Of a stretch of 64,000 bases of DNA, positions 6,493 to 18,400 are shown one piece after another (within the stretch, counting starts at the first letter, position 1; each line of letters starts with the position of its first letter). Source of the DNA: Pseudomonas bharatica CSV86 (lineage in GTDB: Bacteria; Pseudomonadota; Gammaproteobacteria; Pseudomonadales; Pseudomonadaceae). Under the pieces are notes generated by a model, which worked only from the letters and a program-made list of their open reading frames with translations, did no database searches and was not told the DNA's origin. The position numbers and the translations under genes are program-made. The stretch lies in the NCBI RefSeq assembly GCF_000319305.2, contig NZ_AMWJ02000001.1, positions 1,396,001-1,460,000 of the forward strand. The letters are read 5' to 3'.

Positions 6493-8589
6493 TTAGTTGG
6501 TCCAGGCGGCGAAGCCGATCGGGCGTTGCCGGGCCGCGGGCTTCAGCTGGCATTCGGCAAGCAGTGCACTGGCCAGCCCGGCGGCGCTGGCAAAGGGTTT
6601 GAAGCGCGCACGGCGGGCGACCAGGGCGAAATCTCCCGGCGTCAGGCAGGTTTCGCTGAGCAGGCCCTGCACGGCGCGGCCACCGGCATCCTTCAGGCCA
6701 AGGGCTTTCAGGTGTGCAGCGAACAGGTTGCGGATCTGCGTCGGGTTCAGATAGCCGAAATGTACCTTGAGATCGAAGCGGCGCAGCGAGGCTTCATCGA
6801 GGTCGGACATCAGGTTGGTCGAGGCGATGAACAGCCCGCTGTAGCTTTCCATTTGCGTGAGCATTTCGTTCACAGCGGTGATTTCCCAACTCTGCCGGGC
6901 CTTGCGTCGGTCCCTGAGAAAACTGTCGACCTCGTCCAGCAGCAACACCGCGTCCTCCTGGCGGGCCCGTTCAAAGGCATCGGCCAGGTTCTTCTCGGTG
7001 CTGCCGACGTAGGGCGAGACCAGGTCGGATACGCGCTTGACCATCAGCGGCTTGCCCAGCTCGCGGGCCAGCCAGTGGCCGAGTGCGGTCTTGCCGGTGC
7101 CCGGTGGCCCGTAGAAACACAGACGGGCCTGGGAGTGGGCCTGCAGGCCGCTGACCAGGCCGTCGAGTGCCAGGTCGGTGTTGATCCACTGTGGCGAATA
7201 GAAGGGCGGCAAGCCTTGCTCGTCGGGCTGCAGCCGCTCGAAACCCTGGGCCTTCAGGGTGCTGTCGACGATGCTGCGAACGGCGTTGTCCAACGGTTTT
7301 CCGGCGCGTTGGGCGAGGCTGCGTCCCACCCGTATCGCCCGCTCCAGCACGGCCGGGGTCATCTGTTCATGGCTGCAAAGGTGCTCGACCAATTCATCGC
7401 CCAGCTTGCCGCCGCTGCATTCACGCAACAGCTTGCGACGTTGCGCCAAAGGCGGATTGGGCACTTCGATGACCAGGTCGAAACGACGGACATGCGCGGC
7501 GTCCATCGCTTCGATGCTGTTGCTCAACCAGAAGCAGGGCAGGGCGTTTTCTTCCAGCATGCGGTTGATCCAGCCCTTCTGCGAGCGGCTGCCGGCTTCG
7601 GGGCTGGCGTGGTGGAAGATGTCCTCGATTTCGTCGAGTACCAGCAGCGCCCTCTGCGAGCGCAGCACGCTGTCGGCCGCCCGCAGCGAGCACAGGCGCT
7701 GACGGGCCTGGACCGGGTCGCCGTGCTTGTCGGTGCAGGCCACCTCGTACAGCACGCAGCCGAGGTTCCTTGAGATCAGCCGGCTCAATTGGGTCTTGCC
7801 GGTGCCGGGAGGGCCGTAGAGCAGGATGTTGACCCCGGGGCGCCGCTGGGCCAGGGACTTTTCCAGATAGCGTTCGGCAATGCCCAGCGAGTGCTTCAGA
7901 TGGCTGTAGTGCTCGGCGTTCAGGTTCCCCGGCGGGCTGGGGCGGAAGGCGTAGGCGAACAGCTCCAGGGGCTGGCCCTGGCTGAAACGCAGCAGGCCGG
8001 GCAGCTCGGTATTGCTGATCGACAGCATCGAACTCAGGGCCATTGCTGCACGGTTGACGGTGCCCAGCTCGAGCAGGCCGCTGCGCATCAGGGTGCTGCT
8101 ACGTGCCAGGCAGGCTTCCACGGTGGGCAGGTCAAGCCCGAGCAGGACCGACAGCACTTTCATGGTCCGATTGATGCCCAGCAGGCTCAGTTGGTCGGTA
8201 GCGTCGCTCAGGGTCGGGTCGCAGAACATCAGTACGCAGAAGCCGAGGATGCGCAACTCGGCCTCGTTCAGCCCCAGCAACCCGGCCAACGCCGCCAGGT
8301 TGTTGCCCAGTCGGTCCGGGTAGGTTGGTTGCGGGTGCTCCGCGTGGAAGGCGCGCGCGTTCCTGCGCAGGGCTGCCAGCACCCGGACCGTATCGAAGGT
8401 GTCGCCCTCGACCCATTTCTGCAGGCCCAGCTCATGGGCCAACTCGTCGTCGTTGAAACCGTGGCGAGTGATGAAGTTGCGGTGTCCGCCCAGTTCCAGC
8501 AGCAGTTGGTAGCTCCATCTCAGGGACAACGGGCAGGTATCGGCGACGCGCAGGCTGGTGCGGCCGAGGGGGCTGAAACAGATCGCCAT
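6493..8589 (-). CDS. Tandem AAA+ ATPase
   Basis: The product is 698 residues with two AAA+ modules. Domain 1 has Walker A GPPGTGKTQ (about residues 259-267), Walker B LLVLDEIED and an arginine-finger region HVRRFDLVIEV. Domain 2 has Walker A GPPGTGKTA (about 494-502), Walker B VLLLDEVDS and ASLRRFDLKV. About 250 residues of helical N-terminal sequence precede domain 1 and match no motif I know. The double-module layout recalls Cdc48/NSF-like unfoldases or remodellers, but no pore-loop or adaptor identity can be assigned. Its neighbour is a WYL regulator. Function unknown beyond ATP-driven remodelling. Confidence 0.85.
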   Translation of the reverse strand: MAICFSPLGRTSLRVADTCPLSLRWSYQLLLELGGHRNFITRHGFNDDELAHELGLQKWVEGDTFDTVRVLAALRRNARAFHAEHPQPTYPDRLGNNLAALAGLLGLNEAELRILGFCVLMFCDPTLSDATDQLSLLGINRTMKVLSVLLGLDLPTVEACLARSSTLMRSGLLELGTVNRAAMALSSMLSISNTELPGLLRFSQGQPLELFAYAFRPSPPGNLNAEHYSHLKHSLGIAERYLEKSLAQRRPGVNILLYGPPGTGKTQLSRLISRNLGCVLYEVACTDKHGDPVQARQRLCSLRAADSVLRSQRALLVLDEIEDIFHHASPEAGSRSQKGWINRMLEENALPCFWLSNSIEAMDAAHVRRFDLVIEVPNPPLAQRRKLLRECSGGKLGDELVEHLCSHEQMTPAVLERAIRVGRSLAQRAGKPLDNAVRSIVDSTLKAQGFERLQPDEQGLPPFYSPQWINTDLALDGLVSGLQAHSQARLCFYGPPGTGKTALGHWLARELGKPLMVKRVSDLVSPYVGSTEKNLADAFERARQEDAVLLLDEVDSFLRDRRKARQSWEITAVNEMLTQMESYSGLFIASTNLMSDLDEASLRRFDLKVHFGYLNPTQIRNLFAAHLKALGLKDAGGRAVQGLLSETCLTPGDFALVARRARFKPFASAAGLASALLAECQLKPAARQRPIGFAAWTN

Positions 8590-8750
8590 ATCGACTTCTC
8601 CTGAGGCTGTGGGCGCGCAGGATGGGCCAGGGGATGGTCACAATGTGTCGTCAGGGAGATGGACGGGATGAGGCGGGTTACGGCGGGCGCAGATTGCTTC
8701 TCGGAAGGAAAAGAGGAACGGCCCACGATCGAGCCGCTCGCAAAGGGAAA

Positions 8751-8969
8751 TCAGGGGACGCGGATCAACTCGACGCCACTCTGCACCAGCTCGAAGCGAT
8801 CTTCGCCCAGGTGGTTGACCCGATCGCCGATAGCCAGGCGGTAGGTGGTAATCGGTAACGAGGCGGCACTTCCATCGGCCTGCAGGGTGGCTTCCTGAAA
8901 CTCATGCACGGGATAGATGCGTCCTTCGGCGTCCCTGGCATGAAATTGCCCGACCAGTACTGCTGTCAT
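8751..8969 (-). CDS. Small conserved hypothetical protein
   Basis: The product is 72 residues. The start at 8969 (MTAVLVGQFHARDAEGRIYPV) is preferred because the peptide from there on has a coherent beta-rich pattern, while the upstream extension does not. A GAGG element lies about 12 bases upstream, longer than ideal. The sequence has no signal peptide or membrane segment and is probably cytoplasmic. It faces away from the FMN reductase at 9120 with a shared 150-base intergenic region. I recall similar short proteins in Pseudomonas, but no function. Confidence 0.6.
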   Translation of the reverse strand: MTAVLVGQFHARDAEGRIYPVHEFQEATLQADGSAASLPITTYRLAIGDRVNHLGEDRFELVQSGVELIRVP

Positions 8970-9119
8970 TTCGGTTATGACCTCTGAAAAAAATGATCTG
9001 CGTGGTTCATAGACCGTACCGGTCCGTAGGAAGTTTTGTAGGACCAGGAAAAAAACCTCCCGCCACTCGTCCATCATCTATAACTGTCTATTCCCTAATT
9101 CACGCAGATGGTGGTGCTC

Positions 9120-9674
9120 ATGAGTCAGGTTTATACGGTTGCGGTGCTGGTCGGCAGCCTGCGCAAGGCGTCCTTGAATCGCAAAGTGGCCCAGGCCCTG
9201 GGTGAGCTTGCGCCGTCGAGCCTGAAGCTTAAGATCGTCGAGATCGGCGAGCTGCCGTTGTACAACGAAGATATCGACGTTGATCCGCCGGCGGCGTACA
9301 AGGCTTTCCGCGAGCAGATCAAGGACACCCAAGGGCTGCTGTTCGTCACCCCGGAGTACAACCGCTCGGTGCCGGGGGCCTTGAAGAACGCCATCGACGT
9401 CGGGTCGCGGCCTTACGGGCAGAGCGTGTTCAGCGGCAAGCCGGGAGCGGTGATCAGCGTGTCGCCGGGGGCGGTGGGCGGGTTCGGTGCCAACCATCAT
9501 CTGCGCCAGTCCCTGGTGTTCCTCGATGTGCCGTGCATGCAGCAACCGGAGGCCTATGTGGGCGGCGCGGGGAGCCTGTTCGACGAGCAGGGGAAACTGT
9601 CGGAGAAGTCGCGGCCGTTCCTGCAGGGGTTCATCGACAGTTATGCCAAGTGGGTGGCCAGACACCAGGGCTGA
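9120..9674 (+). CDS. NADPH-dependent FMN reductase (chromate/quinone reductase family)
   Basis: The product is 184 residues, the usual flavodoxin-like length for this family (ChrR, YieF, AzoR-like). The FMN phosphate loop is VGSLRKASLNRK near the N-terminus, and the conserved TPEYNRSVPGALKNAIDVGSRP segment forms the flavin-binding and active-site region. The start at 9120 gives an N-terminus (MSQVYTVAVLVGS) that matches relatives; an ATG four codons upstream is possible. These soluble enzymes reduce quinones, azo compounds or chromate with NAD(P)H. The natural substrate is not determinable here. Confidence 0.88.
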   Translation: MSQVYTVAVLVGSLRKASLNRKVAQALGELAPSSLKLKIVEIGELPLYNEDIDVDPPAAYKAFREQIKDTQGLLFVTPEYNRSVPGALKNAIDVGSRPYGQSVFSGKPGAVISVSPGAVGGFGANHHLRQSLVFLDVPCMQQPEAYVGGAGSLFDEQGKLSEKSRPFLQGFIDSYAKWVARHQG

Positions 9675-9736
9675 GTGTTCGGGGCCGCCAGGCTGGCACT
9701 GCACGCTTGAATCTGGCGTAAGATGCCGGTACCGGC

Positions 9737-10774
9737 ATGACCCAAGGCGAACCCCTGTTGAACACGGCGAAAGACACCATCTCCATGCAATTGGTGCGCG
9801 AAGCACTGCTGCAAAGCTGCCCGCCGGGGGTTGCCACCGCCGAGGTGCTGGGCCGGGTCGATATCGACCCGGCCCGGCTCGATCAGCCCGATGCCCGCGT
9901 CCCGGCCAGCGCCTATGCCCGGCTCTGGCGCTTGCTGGCGCGACGCTGCAACGACGAATTCTTCTGCATGGACCCGCGCGGACTGCGCAGCGGCAGCCTG
10001 GCCTTCATCTGTCGCTCGTCCATGGCCCAGCCCACGGTGGGCGCCGCGCTGGCCTCGGCCCTGGAATTCCTGACCCTGACATTCGAACACCTGCAGCCGG
10101 TGCTGGTGCGCCAGCAGAGCCTGGCCGAGATCGTGATCGGCGAGCCGCAGCAGGAGGCGCGCCGGCCCTTCACCTATTTCACCTTCTGGATGATCGTGCA
10201 CGGCGTGGCCTGCTGGCTGGCCGGGCGGCGCATCCCGATCCTGGCCATCGAGCTGCGCTGCGCCGAACCGGATTTCTGCGATGACTACCGGGTGATGTTC
10301 TCGCAGAACCTGCAGTTTTCGCGACCGCGCACGCGGATGATCTTCGCCGCCGATTGCCTTGACCTGCCGGTCAAGCGCAATGGCGAGGAATTGCAGCGGT
10401 TCCTGGCCCAGGCGCCCGGCAATATCCTGGTCAAGTACCGCGATCCGGACAGCCTGGCGCGGCGCATCAAGGACGACCTGCGCCAGCGCCCGGCTGCGCA
10501 GTGGCCGGAAACCGAAACCCTGGCCCGGCACCTGTGCATCTCCGCCTCGACACTGCGCCGCCGGCTGGCCGAAGAAGGTCAGACCTACCAGGCACTCAAG
10601 GACAGTGTGCGCAAGGAACTGGCGATCGGCTGGCTGGCGCAACCGAACCTGGGCTTTGCCGAGATTGCCGAACGCCTGGGCTTTGCCGATGTGAGCTCTT
10701 TCCACAAGGCCTTCCGCAAGTGGTCCGGGAGCAGTCCCGGGCATTACCGGACGCTGGTACTGGCCAGTTCCTGA
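9737..10774 (+). CDS. AraC-family transcriptional regulator
   Basis: The product is 345 residues. It has an N-terminal arabinose-binding-like sensory domain of the OruR/PF12625 kind (LWRLLARRCNDEFFCMDPRG, then EHLQPVLVRQQ) and a C-terminal pair of HTH motifs (LARHLCISASTLRRRLAEEG and FAEIAERLGFADVSSFHKAF). The closing KWSGSSPGHYR is the AraC signature. In P. putida-like genomes a regulator of this class lies near the acyl-CoA catabolic genes that start here at 24706. In this window the two are separated by 14 kb of giant effector-like genes, so control of that operon is an inference. Confidence 0.87.
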   Translation: MTQGEPLLNTAKDTISMQLVREALLQSCPPGVATAEVLGRVDIDPARLDQPDARVPASAYARLWRLLARRCNDEFFCMDPRGLRSGSLAFICRSSMAQPTVGAALASALEFLTLTFEHLQPVLVRQQSLAEIVIGEPQQEARRPFTYFTFWMIVHGVACWLAGRRIPILAIELRCAEPDFCDDYRVMFSQNLQFSRPRTRMIFAADCLDLPVKRNGEELQRFLAQAPGNILVKYRDPDSLARRIKDDLRQRPAAQWPETETLARHLCISASTLRRRLAEEGQTYQALKDSVRKELAIGWLAQPNLGFAEIAERLGFADVSSFHKAFRKWSGSSPGHYRTLVLASS

Positions 10775-10796
10775 AGGGGCCTGCTTCCTTTGGCGA

Positions 10797-13700
10797 TCAG
10801 CCGGCGTCCAGGGCCTGTTCGGTGAAAGTCCGTGCCTGCTCGTGCAGGGCGTTTTCACGCTCCATGCCGAGCTGGTTCATGCGCTGCAGATAATCGCCTT
10901 CCGGCATCTGCGTCCGGGCTTCGCACAGGCGTTCGAGGCTGTCCCAGAAACGTGCCTCTATACGTCGGAAGTCCGACCCGTGTCGCTCGCGCAGATGCTC
11001 GAGCCAGAAATCCTGGCGGGCGATGAAGTCGGCCAGCGCGGGACTGGCCTCGGCAGTCTCCACCGCCGTCCTGGCTTGGGCGAGGTCAAGGTCGGACAAT
11101 GCGGCCATGTCGCCGAACTGCATGTGCCGGGGCTGTCCGGGCAATTGCAGGACCTCGGCCAGGCGCACGCGCAAGGCCAGGCTGATTTCCACTTCGTCCA
11201 CCAGTTCGCCCGCCAGGTGCCGCTGCGCAATCAACTGCAAGGCGTGCTTTTCCAGGCGATCCAGGCGGAACAGGCGGCGGGCGAAGGCGAGCAGCGCCGT
11301 CCCATGCTCGGTCTCGGGCACCCTGGCGGCAGCCAGGCTGACCTGCAGACGTACATCGAGCACGCTAAAGCTCGATGACACACTGTCCACGCACGTGGTC
11401 GGTGCATTGGCCAGCTCGAACAACGACTCGCGCAAGGCGGTGTTTTCCACCGCGGCGGCGATCATCTGCCATACGCGCTGTTGTAGATGCTCCGGCGCCA
11501 GGCGGTACTCGGCGGTGTCCAGCAGGTCGCCGATCAAGCTGAAGAATGCTGTCGAACCCGGCTCGGCGCGCAGGCTCTGCCATTGTCCGGCACGCTCGCG
11601 CATGAGGTCATCGTGCATGCCGGCCAGCCACTGTTCGCAGACCTCATCGCTGGTGCTCTGTTCCAGGCCCGCCCTGTCCATCTCGCCAAGCCCCACAAGC
11701 GCTCGCGCACCTCGGGATGCAACGGATTGTCGAACAGCACGGTAGCGCTGCGGATGCGCGCGGATGCAGAGAAGAACGCCTCCGGCAACTGCTCCAGCTG
11801 GTTGCCGCGCAGATCTGCAAGTTCCAGGAAGGCCCGGTTGACCAGGCCCCCTGGCAGGGCCGCGATACCCGTACCGCGCAGGCTCAGGCGTCGCAGGCGT
11901 AGCAGGGGACTGACGTCGGGGCTGCGACCGAGTGGATTGCGATCCAGGCTCAGCACCTCCAGGCGGTTCAGTCCGGACAGCGTAGCCTGGCTGGAGTCGT
12001 CCATGCAGATCTGGTTGCCGTCCAGATACAGCTCCTGCAACTCGGTCATGCTCGCCAGCGCCGGCGGGATCCGCTCACAGGTGTTGTGTCCGAGGTCAAG
12101 CCAGCGCAATCGGGTGAAGCTACGCAGGAAGCCGTTTACCGCGATACCCTGCCTGGCGCCGGAGAGGTTGAGCTCCAGCACATGGGAGAAGTCCACTGCT
12201 TCCGGCAGTTCCGGCAGGTCGCCGCCGAGGGAGCGTGCCAGGTCCAGTCGATAACCGATGATGCGGCCTTCCATATCCGTTACCGATGAGGTTTGCCGGC
12301 ACCAGCCGCGGCGAATTTCGTCGGCCACCCGGCGCCGCGCGCCGCGGGCCAGCAACGGGGCGCCCTGCGTCCAGCGGGCCAGTGCCTGGTCGAGGTTGCG
12401 CAGGTTTTCCTGACCGCGCAACAGAGCGCCCATGGGATCGCCGTCCAGTTGCTGGATCTGCTCCAGCCAGACTCTGGCCTCCAGTTCGCTGAACCCGGGA
12501 TACAGGCTGCGCACCATGCTGGTGAGAGTGGTACTGCCGGGACGTCCCCGACCGCTGAGTGGGTAGCCGCGGCGCCCGTCTGCCAGGCGTTGCGGCGCGC
12601 GGAAGTAAACCGGTGGTCGACTGATGCCGAGCAGGCCGGGCAAGCGCTCGCGGTCGATGTCGGCTTGCTGCCGCAGGAGGATGAGCATGGCCGTGGCATC
12701 GTTGCACCCCAGGGCTGCGCGTTGCTGGGCCCCAAGCCCGTCCACCAGGGCCTGGAACAGGCTGCCGCTGGCCTGGCCCAATGCCGCTCCGCCGGTTTCG
12801 TAGGCGCGGAATTGCCCGTCCCTGCCCACCAGAACCCGGACCTCATAAGCCTCGGCCAGGGGCAGGACCCGTTCTATGACAGGACCATCGAAGCTGTTTT
12901 CGCGCAGTTCGAAGCTCAGCCCGCGGGGCCACTGCGGCAAGCTGCGGAACAGGGAAAACACCATGCGCACCGTATCGCTGCCACAACGGCTGTCCAGATA
13001 CAGTCCTTCCAGCGCCTGCAGAACGCGTACCTCGCGCATGGCCTGGCGGGCTTTTTCCTGAAGCTCCAGGGGCAGGCGCTGCTCGGCATGCAACTCGCCG
13101 GTATCCGCCAGCAAGGCTTCTATGAAACGCTCGGGCAGCCCGGGGAACAGTTGCTGCACGCGCAGGCCTGTGGCGTCCAGGGTAGGAGCGGTCTGCCGCG
13201 CCAGCTGTTCGAACAGTGCTGGCCGCAACGCCTGTGCATCGGCTGTCCAGGCCAGGCGCTCGTCGTCGACGGTGGGGGAGGCGGGCTGCAGCTCCCGGGC
13301 GGCGGCACAAAGGCCGGCATCCAGCCGGTCAATCGGGGTGCCGTCGTCGAGCTGTTCGAAGAAGTCGGCGATGCGCGCATCCAGGCTGAAGTCGGCCAGG
13401 ACCTGGACCAGTTCCACCGGCATGGGCCGACGCTCTACAAGCAACCCGCGCAGGCTTGCCTCGTCATGGCCGCAGATCGCCGCAACCTGTTCGCAGGCCA
13501 CTGGGCTCAGGCCGTCGGTACGTGGCCCGAAGCGACGCAACAGTGCAGCGCGGCCCTGCCATTGCAACGGGTCCTCGCCGCTCTGCCACCAGGCGCCGTC
13601 GCCGTTGCCGGTCAGTTCCGGGGTCCAGGCCCCGCGGCGCGATGGGTGGACGATGCGCCAGCGTGCCTCGGCCGTGGGCCGTCGCACTTCGAGCAGTTGC

Positions 13701-15231
13701 TCGCCGTTGCGCCACCAATGGCGTCCCTGCACCCGCACCAGGCCATCGGCATCGGCGGGTTGCTGCAGGGCCAGAGGTGCCTGGTGGTTGGAGCGCTGCG
13801 CCGACCAAAGCACCCGCCTGCCATCGCTACGGACCACAGGCAGCAGAACATCGACGAACGCGCTGCGCTTGAGCTGGCGCGCGACCATGCCCACTCCTGC
13901 ACCGACCAGCGCGGTGATCGCCAGATTGCCGACCACGCCGAACAAATGGTCTAGCGCCTCCTGGCGTTGGCCGTGGCTCCAGTCGACCACGCCCTCGTAG
14001 GTTTCCGAAAGCACGTCCTTGATCAGCCCCGCCAGCATCAGTTCGCCGATCCCCGGGATAAACGAGGCGAGCAGGCTGCCCACATTCGCGCCGACGGACT
14101 TGAGCGCTTCCATGCGCTGGCGATGCAGTGCCTGGTCGATCGCAGCGGTAGGTACCAGCAGTTGCGCGGCATCCGAGCGGATTCTGGCGATCTGTTGTCG
14201 CGCCAGCCATTCGAAAGGCGCAGGTCCGGTCGCCAGGCTTCGCACCTGCAACGTTGGTAATGCTGCCAACAGGCTGGACTGCAGCATGCCGAGGAAGCTC
14301 AGACGGTCGTCCCGTTGCAGTTGTCGACTGATGAACTCGGCGTAATCCGCATTGCGCAGACAGGAAGCCAGGTCGTCATTGAGCGCGGCCAGCGATACGC
14401 ACTGGCGTATTGCCCGGTCGGGGTCGTTGGCCAGGTACAGCAGTACCTGACCGGCGAGCTTCGGATGGCTGGCGGATGCCTGCAACAACAGTGCGCCGTG
14501 CACGTCGAAGCCGAGCAGTTGCAGATGCCCGATGCTGGCGTCACTGGCCGGGCGATCATTGGCCAGCTCCAGCAGCAATTGCTCGGCGTCGGCATCGATC
14601 TCGCCCTTGAGCAAGGCACAGCGGGCATGGGCAGCCAGGGCCGCGCGCTTGTCGTCGCTCAGCAGCTTGATGATCTGCTGGCGCTGCAGCGGATCTTCGG
14701 GCTCCAGGACCTCACGCAAATGCTGTTGGTATTGCCCGCCCAGGTCCAGCTTGCGGCATCGCGCCGCGACTTCGGCTGGCGCGCAAGCCAGCAGCCTGCC
14801 GTCCTCAACGATGCCGGTGCCCGGGTAATGGGCCCGGGCTGCGCCTCATCCTGCTCGAAATTGCCCAGCAGACGGCTCCACAGGTCTCTGTCCACCGGGT
14901 AGTAGTGGAATGATGGCAAATCCACATCGGTGATGCGGAACACCGGCATCTTCACGCTCAGGCGGATATCGCGCCACACCGACCTGGCCGGCTGCGGTGT
15001 GCAACCAAGCCCGCGCAGCATCTCGAGCAACCGTGGCTCGGCGAAGTGCTTCGGGGCCTGGATGCGCCCGAGCAATTCGCCGACCCGGGCCTGAAGGTGG
15101 TGGTGGCTGGACAGGCTTTCGCGCAAGGCGTCGAGCTGTTCGATGGAGGCGCGTTTCAGCCATTCGGGACTTTTGGCGGCGATGAAGCGGTCGAGGGCGT
15201 GGGCATCGGTGAGCGGGGGCGTGTCGTTCAT
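10797..15231 (-). pseudogene. Giant LRR protein with NEL E3 ubiquitin ligase domain (frameshifted), gene A
   Basis: Three pieces on one strand join into a protein of about 1,478 residues if one base is added near 14830-14842 and one near 11691-11700. Piece 1 begins at 15231 (MNDTPPLTDAHALDRF) after a GGAG site. Domains in order: an N-terminal toxin-like region (VFRITDVDLPSFHYYP, then YPGTGIVEDG), a hydrophobic helical segment (SLLASFIPGIGELMLAGLI), about five leucine-rich repeats (LRWLDLGHNTCERIPPAL and following), and a C-terminal NEL domain. The likely catalytic cysteine lies in TTCVDS (codon 11391-11393), matching the CxD core of IpaH/SspH-type ligases, which ubiquitinate eukaryotic host proteins. 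It is divergent from its paralogue at 15404. Both frame changes look like lost single bases, so the gene may be intact in the cell. Confidence 0.82.
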
Positions 15232-15403
15232 GGGAGGCTCCTGGGTTTCAAAGCCGGGAGCCTAGAGGGATAAGGTCAGTCGCTGTCAGCGGGAACACGC
15301 CCCTCCGGGAAAAGCCTGCAGGCACGCCGTGATGCATTTCCATCTATTCGCTGGCAAGCGTCCGTTCCTAGCCTGCGGCTCTTCAACCCGAGGAGCCTTG
15401 CCC

Positions 15404-18400
15404 ATGAGTGAACTTACGCCGCCCCCGCCAATTGCAGCCGTCCAGCCCGACCTGGATGACGGTACGGAAATCAATCGGTTCATTTGTACTATTGCACCGC
15501 ACTGGATCAAGTCCGCCACAGCGGAGCAACTTGATCATTTGCATGCGAGTCTTTCCCGATACCACTCCAGCCATGTGGCAATCGAGCAGTTGTTGTCTGC
15601 AATCGAACCGGCGGACACATTTGCAGTGTCACACTACGGCGCTCTTTTCAACGAGTTGCTCGGTCGGGATATCGATATTGCAAAGAGCGAATGGCTGGAG
15701 TTCGGGCTGCATGTGGAACAGCCACCAGTACGAATTACTGATGTCGATCTTCCAGGGTTTCGCCGGTATTCGAAATCGCAGGACCTCTTGCGTCGCCTGC
15801 TACAGGGTTTTGAAACTGCACAATGTGATGATTCGTTCTATTACCCGGGCTCCGGCGTGGTCGAGAACGGCGAACTCTTGCCGCTCGAACCGGAGCGGGT
15901 CGCTGCTCGCTGTCGTCAGGCAGATATCGGAAAACGCTATCTGGAACACATAGACGGTGTCATTTATCCCGTCGATCCCGATTCGCGATATCAACGGCTG
16001 GCGCTGTTATCCGGTGCTCAGCGCGACCTGTTCTTCGCCAACGCCTATTGCAGTTACCTGCAAGGCGAGCTGGATGAACACGCATTGAAGATGTGCCTGG
16101 ACGTTGACTCGGGGTCACTGGGTTACGGGGAACTCCCGTGCGCTGTGTTTCTGTCGATGTCTTCGGCGTCCTGTTGGCCAATGCGCTGGTGTTCGAGGCC
16201 ATAGGGGAACCCTTGTCTGGCGCTGTGCGCTGGTACAAGTCAGGCCTGGTACGGCAGGTGATTCTTTACTTGCCAGGGGATCGGCTACGGCCCTTCCGTC
16301 AATATGCATCGTGGTATGCACTGAGACATGCCTTGGGCGAGCAGTTGGCCGAGCCGGAATACCGACGGTGGTTCATTGGCCAGTTCCAGCGCGATCGTCA
16401 GTTGGATATAGCTGAAAGATTATCGGCGCAGGGCGCCACGCCCGAATTGGAAATCACTACCCGGGGCGTCGGCAGCAAGCTCTTCGATATTTTGGCGACG
16501 AGGCAAATATGGCGCATCAAGGCCGACGCCGCCGCCCTCATCGTCCCCGTTGCACTGCTAGACGACGCGGCCTATCGAAAAAAGGCAGAGCAACTGGAAA
16601 GTGCGGGCCTGGGGGCGTTGCAGCTATTGGGCTCGTTCATCCCTGGTGTGGGGGAGTTGATGCTGGTCGCGACGGTGAAAGACTTGCTGAGCCAAGTGTA
16701 TGAAGGTGTGGAAGACTGGACCCATGGTGAGTGCACGCAAGCGCTGGATCATTTCATGGGGGCGCTGCGCACTGTTGCGGTTTCTGCGATCACCGGGGCG
16801 GCCGTTCATATCGTTGCCAGGCAACTTCCGGTCGGGCATTTGCAACATCTGATTCCTGTCATACGCCGGGATAATGTTCGGCGTCTATGGGCCAATCAAG
16901 CTGAACGGGCCGGTTCATCCAATTTCTTGCTCAATAGCAATGAACAAGAGGGTTGGTGGCGTTCCGAGGTGCATCCGCTGGAGTGGACCGGTGCCGCTCG
17001 AATGCTGTCGCGAGAGGACACTGACACCCAGGATCTGGGTGATGATCAGCTCAACGATCTGTTGAGGATTTCCGGGATTGACGAGTCCTATCTACGAGGT
17101 TGTCTCGTCGAGGAGCATTCGATCCCGGTGGAGTTGAGAGACTCGCTGGAGCGTTTTCAGGCCGACCGGCGAATAGACCGGTTACTGGACAACATTGCAG
17201 TGAGTGCAGAGCGGGCCCGTGAGTCCGATTCCGAGTTGTTCGAACGTGCTCGTCAGCTTTTAGAGCCATTGCCGGTTACGGTTGATGCCGTGTTTCAGAA
17301 GCGGCACCCGCTTTTCCAATCCCTGGTGAGCGAAACCAAGGGCGCCGCGGGCATGGGCCACGATGTTATGCGACGCGACTTTCCTGGTCTGCCGGATCGT
17401 TACGCCGACGTGCTCCTTGAACATATGAACGCTGCCGAACTGGAGCAACTGGAGTCGGGCTCGCGGATACCCTTGTCGACTGGGCAGCGTATTGTCCGGA
17501 TGCTTCGCGGATTACGAGTGAAGCGGGCGCTCGAAGGTATCTACTTCAACAACTTTCATAATCCCGACAGTGTCCGGGTGATCTTTGCTGCCTGCAGCAA
17601 TCTAGCCGAGTGGCCAAGAGAGTTGAGCCTGCACGTGAAGAGCGCGCCGGCGGCGAGCGGGGTGCTTTATTCCCAGTCGGGACAGTCGCCTGTGATTTCG
17701 ATTCTCGTCCCGGAAGCAGGGCGAGTGCAGGTTGACAGAGGCACGCGCCTGGAGGCGTTCGACGATATTTACAAGGCGATCATCGATGTGTTGGGTACTG
17801 AACCTTGCAGCCGTTTGGGATGGAAAGACGGGAAACAGGCAAGACAACGTGTCACTGCAAAGGTGCTGGAGAAGCGGGAACTTGTATCAGGCTGGTTGAA
17901 CCTCGCGCAGCAAACACCCGCTTTCCGGCCGGTTCTGCGGCTTGCCGACGGGCGCTTGGGGTATCCGCTCAGTGGAAGAGCACCGGCACGGATATCCCTG
18001 TTGGCGAGGATGGCGCGGTCTTTGTATCCGGGTTTCGATAATGACCAGATCCAGGCATTTCTTGATCAGACGGCTGCGCAGGGAGGAGACGTTTTCAGCC
18101 GGTTGCTGGATTACCAGGAGGACTATCGCCGGCTGGAGCAAGCGTTGCATGCCTGGCGAGAACAGGGGCAAGGTCTTGGAAAGCTGAAGCGCTCATGGAT
18201 CATCAGGAAAATAAAGCGTTGCTGGCGAAGGCAAACCACGGCGATCCGTGATCATGGGGGGCGGATCCTTGGCTATTCCTTGAAGATCGACTCTCGGGAG
18301 TTCGATGGGCTGGGTGAGTTTCCCGAGGTCGACTTTTCCCATGTCATCGACCTGCGGATTCACAATGCACGGCTTTCCGATAACGCGGATCGGTTCCTCT

